A DNA stretch of 64,000 bases from positions 4,305,501 to 4,369,500 of the forward strand of contig SPDT01000006.1 in NCBI GenBank assembly GCA_008477525.1, written 5' to 3'. Below the pieces are notes generated by a model, which saw only the letters and a program-made list of their open reading frames with translations, ran no database searches and was not told the DNA's origin. This DNA comes from Hypomyces perniciosus. Taxonomy: Eukaryota; Ascomycota; Sordariomycetes; Hypocreales; Hypocreaceae. Positions 60,258-64,000 of this stretch are shown here, piece after piece (the first letter of the stretch is position 1; every line of letters starts with the position of its first letter). The position numbers and the translations under genes are program-made.

Positions 60258-60817
60258 ATGGCCAAGAACGACAAGAAGACCGGCGACAAGTCCGGGGGTA
60301 AGGCAGCCAAGGGCGGCGACAGTAAGGACGCAGGCGGCAAGGCCAAAGGCGCTCAGTCTATTAATGTCCGCCACATCTTGGTACGTATACTGGGCGCATC
60401 CATATGTACTAATACTCAGAGAGACTCATGGATATGCAAGTGTGAAAAACATGCAAAGAAAGAAGAAGCCCTTGAAAAGCTGAACGAGGGCGTCAAGTTC
60501 GATGAGGTGGCGCGCACATATTCCGAGGACAAGGCAAGGCAAGGTACTATTAGATCTCTTCTCAAGCGAGCTCTAGATCTGAACTAATCACGACTTCTAG
60601 GAGGCTCTTTGGGGTGGAAGAGCAAGGGCAGTTTGGATCCCAAGTTTGAAGAGGTTGCCTTTGCGCTGGAACCAAGCACTACGAGTAGCCCCAAGATCGG
60701 AGAGGCCAAGACGCAATTTGGCTATCATATCATCATGGTAGGTTCAATATGACCCATCTCGAAAATCCGCCGTGGCAAGATCTAAGGCAATTTTCACAGG
60801 TTGAAGGACGAAAATAA
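60258..60817 (+). CDS. Parvulin peptidyl-prolyl isomerase (PIN4/Par14 type)
   Basis: Small parvulin, which isomerises peptidyl-prolyl bonds; the human homologue Par14 associates with pre-ribosomes and chromatin. Four exons, 60258-60380, 60441-60543, 60601-60737 and 60800-60817, give 126 aa (human: 131). A basic Gly/Lys-rich N-terminus ([20 protein letters not shown]) is typical of Par14 and absent from Pin1; there is no WW domain. The PPIase domain shows [40 protein letters not shown] and [14 protein letters not shown]. The last exon codes only five residues. It is convergent with RPS12, 207 bp away stop to stop. Confidence 0.92.
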
Positions 60818-61024
60818 GGGGCCGCGAGATGCTCAACGACATCGCAGAGTAGCAAAAGCTAGTAATGCCATATGATTTTTTATATTTCCCTTTTGTGTTC
60901 CCGTCATGCAAGATGGCCGTGTTACATGAGGCCTAGAGTACAACCGTGAGAGTCGTTTTTCACGCGGCCTGAAAAAAACCAAGACCACACCTCTATACCA
61001 TTCAAATCAACGCCGTCCATTTTC

Positions 61025-61700
61025 TTACTGCGAAGTCTGGAAGTAGTTCAGGATGACAGAGCGCTCCTGTGACTCCTCGCCCCAGTCCTTAACAACGACG
61101 CATGAGCAGTTCACAACCTTGCGGGCATTGCCCTCACGGTCCAGGACGCCTAGGTAACCAAAGTCAGCAACCAGCCCCCGGCAAGACCCAATTCACTCGG
61201 AGATTTCACGTACAGAGACCAGCCCACTCGCCGAGCTGCTTGCCATCGGGAACCTTGATCAGGGGGATCTTGTGCTCATTGCACAGGGCAATGACAAGCT
61301 TCTTGTAGGCCTCCTCCTCGCAGTTCTCGTTGAGGACGCACATGTGCGCCTGGCGACGGTCCAGAGCCTTGGAGGCTTCTCGGAGACCGCGGGCGAGACC
61401 GTCGTGCATGAGAGCCAGCTTCAGAACACCCTTCAGGGCGTCCAGAACGGACATCTGGCCCTTGGGGGCATCTCCGGAAACTTCAACCTCCTCGACGACC
61501 TCGGGGGCGTTGTTCTCTTCTACGTCCGACTTTTGCGAATTTTTGTTAGCGCTGCGATCTCAATGGCTGGCTGCGACTTCTTGGCCCGCGCATAATGCTT
61601 GCTCGTCCGTCTAGGGGTGATTTCTCGTTCCATGGCTCATAAAAGGTGCCATTTTTGACGTCGAGACTGCCGAGAAGAAGGGGGCGGAAAAACTCACCAT
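61025..61700 (-). CDS. RPS12: 40S ribosomal protein S12 (eS12)
   Basis: Three exons on the minus strand: 61700-61698 (only the ATG), 61529-61214 and 61149-61025, giving 147 aa. The ATG is followed directly by GTGAGT; splicing over a 168-nt intron to a CAAAAG acceptor yields [19 protein letters not shown], the known acidic start of eS12. Then come [62 protein letters not shown] and [16 protein letters not shown]. Without the single-codon exon there is no suitable ATG until Met in GQMSVLD, which would lose the conserved N-terminus. Head-to-head with another 40S gene. Confidence 0.95.
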
Positions 61701-62327
61701 CTTGATGGTTGTTCTTGTCGGGCGATCCTCGAAGATTAATTGTTGTGTGATGAATTAGCGACTGGTTTTTGCGTCGTGCGCGAACTCTGGTGTAGTAGTT
61801 TGAGAGTAAACGGGGATTTGCCGAAACCAAGAGTGCGTTACCCTTAGGGCATTTTTACGTGCACGGACCACCAGGGCACACCACTTTCTCGGGACCCATT
61901 ATGCGAGATCTAGCATATTTTTTTTTTCTCAGTACCTCTTCCCCAGCTTGACAACTTCAATTCACAGGCCGTCAGAATCCCACCAAAGAGGTATGTAGAG
62001 TCTTTAATCCGTCGACGGCGATTCGGATCTATCAGGATGATGCCTTTTATCGTGGCTGGGGAGAGCAATCTTGGGCGTCGGCTCCCGTGAGCGCGATGGG
62101 ACGCATCAGCTTCATGATTGATGATGATGATGTCCTTTGGGCGGCGGACCAGCCGGTGCTTCTCGATACGCTACTCCTCTTCAGCAATGAGCGGGCAGAA
62201 CCCTCCTCGACTGATCGCTGAGGGCACTCTCCATGCTCATGGCCGCGCGAGTCTAACATCGAATTCTTCGTTGGCAGATACCTCATTTCCCTAGACTTGA
62301 GAATCTCCACTCGACAATACCGCCAAA
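61701..62327. promoter_or_regulatory. Shared promoter of RPS12 and RPS22, with RPS22 leader intron
   Basis: 627 bp between two divergent ribosomal protein starts. T-rich tracts near 61919-61927, of the sort found in ribosomal protein promoters. The RPS22-proximal half looks like a 5'UTR intron: donor GTATGT at 61992, branch-like TCTAAC near 62252, acceptor TTGGCAG ending at 62277. Confidence 0.6.
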
Positions 62328-63662
<1,335 letters not shown>

Positions 63663-64000
63663 ATGCTGGGTTTCAGGATGCAGCGGCGATCGTACCCCCT
63701 CATCGCTATCGTGGTCTTCTTTTGCTTCTGCGCCTACTCTCTCTTGAACATCTCGGAGGGGCGCATTATTATTACTCAAGAATCTCCCGCGCAACCACCG
63801 ATCAAAACGAAGCAACTGCCGACCAAAACAGAGCGACCATCGACCGAGACAGAGCAATTGTCGCCTCCGCCTACGTCTACCTCTTCTGAGGAGGTAGAAT
63901 GGGAGGACCTACCAGTCGTCAAGGGCGGACCTAAACCGAAGCCAGTACCCGGAACGACGACACATCCGATATCGTATCTCATGAACGATGCGCAACAGGA
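63663..64000 (+). CDS. Probable GT90/CAP10-type glycosyltransferase, 5' part
   Basis: Open from the ATG at 63663 to the window end, 112 codons. A short basic N-terminus (residues 1-10) is followed by one membrane segment (YPLIAIVVFFCFCAYSLL), which predicts a type II Golgi protein. A Pro/Thr/Lys-rich stem follows, then THPISYLMNDAQQ, which resembles the segment that opens the lumenal domain of fungal CAP10-like (GT90) putative xylosyltransferases. The catalytic part lies beyond the window, so the family call is tentative; another type II mannosyltransferase is possible. Confidence 0.55.
   Translation, partial: MLGFRMQRRSYPLIAIVVFFCFCAYSLLNISEGRIIITQESPAQPPIKTKQLPTKTERPSTETEQLSPPPTSTSSEEVEWEDLPVVKGGPKPKPVPGTTTHPISYLMNDAQQ

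Overview
The window comes from a filamentous ascomycete nuclear genome (Pezizomycotina). The evidence is compact genes with short GT-AG introns (about 50-170 nt, CTAAC-like branch sites), long untranslated leaders, fungal-type families (a Pex26-like peroxin, an Ecl1-type zinc protein, fungal YDG/SRA and PTTS-like terpene cyclase domains) and many intergenic copies of a short GTACGGAGTAC-type motif. I cannot fix the class from sequence alone; a Sordariomycete or Eurotiomycete is possible.

Layout. 1-27 kb is a dense housekeeping block: the 3' part of MOT1, CDC37, a secreted GPI-type PLC-like phosphodiesterase, an ECM15/UPF0045 protein, a CCDC47-like ER protein, haspin kinase, a Pex26-like peroxin, the SF3b subunit RDS3/PHF5A divergent from pinin, a 304-bp MITE, an epoxide hydrolase, CRIPT and the P4-ATPase DRS2. 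27-30.2 kb is an accessory patch with a stand-alone class I terpene cyclase and what looks like the wreck of an ABC-C transporter. 30-52 kb is gene-poor: only an Ecl1-type zinc protein with a leader of about 1 kb lacking any ATG, a 201-aa orphan, a 244-aa acidic fungal protein and the DEAD-box helicase DBP8, separated by long stretches with microsatellites and the GTAC motif. 52-64 kb is dense again: the cell-wall-integrity MAPKK MKK1, the pseudouridine synthase PUS7, a broken YDG/SRA gene, a parvulin (PIN4 type), divergent ribosomal protein genes RPS12 and RPS22, and the 5' end of a probable GT90/CAP10 glycosyltransferase.

Functional links: RDS3/PHF5A and pinin both act in or around the spliceosome and share a 405-bp intergenic promoter. 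RPS12 and RPS22 are both 40S subunits and share 627 bp, which includes a probable 5'UTR intron of RPS22. DBP8, PUS7, the parvulin and the two ribosomal proteins all serve ribosome or RNA biogenesis, but there is no operon-like structure, as expected in a eukaryote. The most unusual items are the MITE with nested hairpins, the decayed terpene/transporter patch, the YDG/SRA pseudogene, the ATG-free leader, and a haspin whose first residues look like the histone H3 tail.
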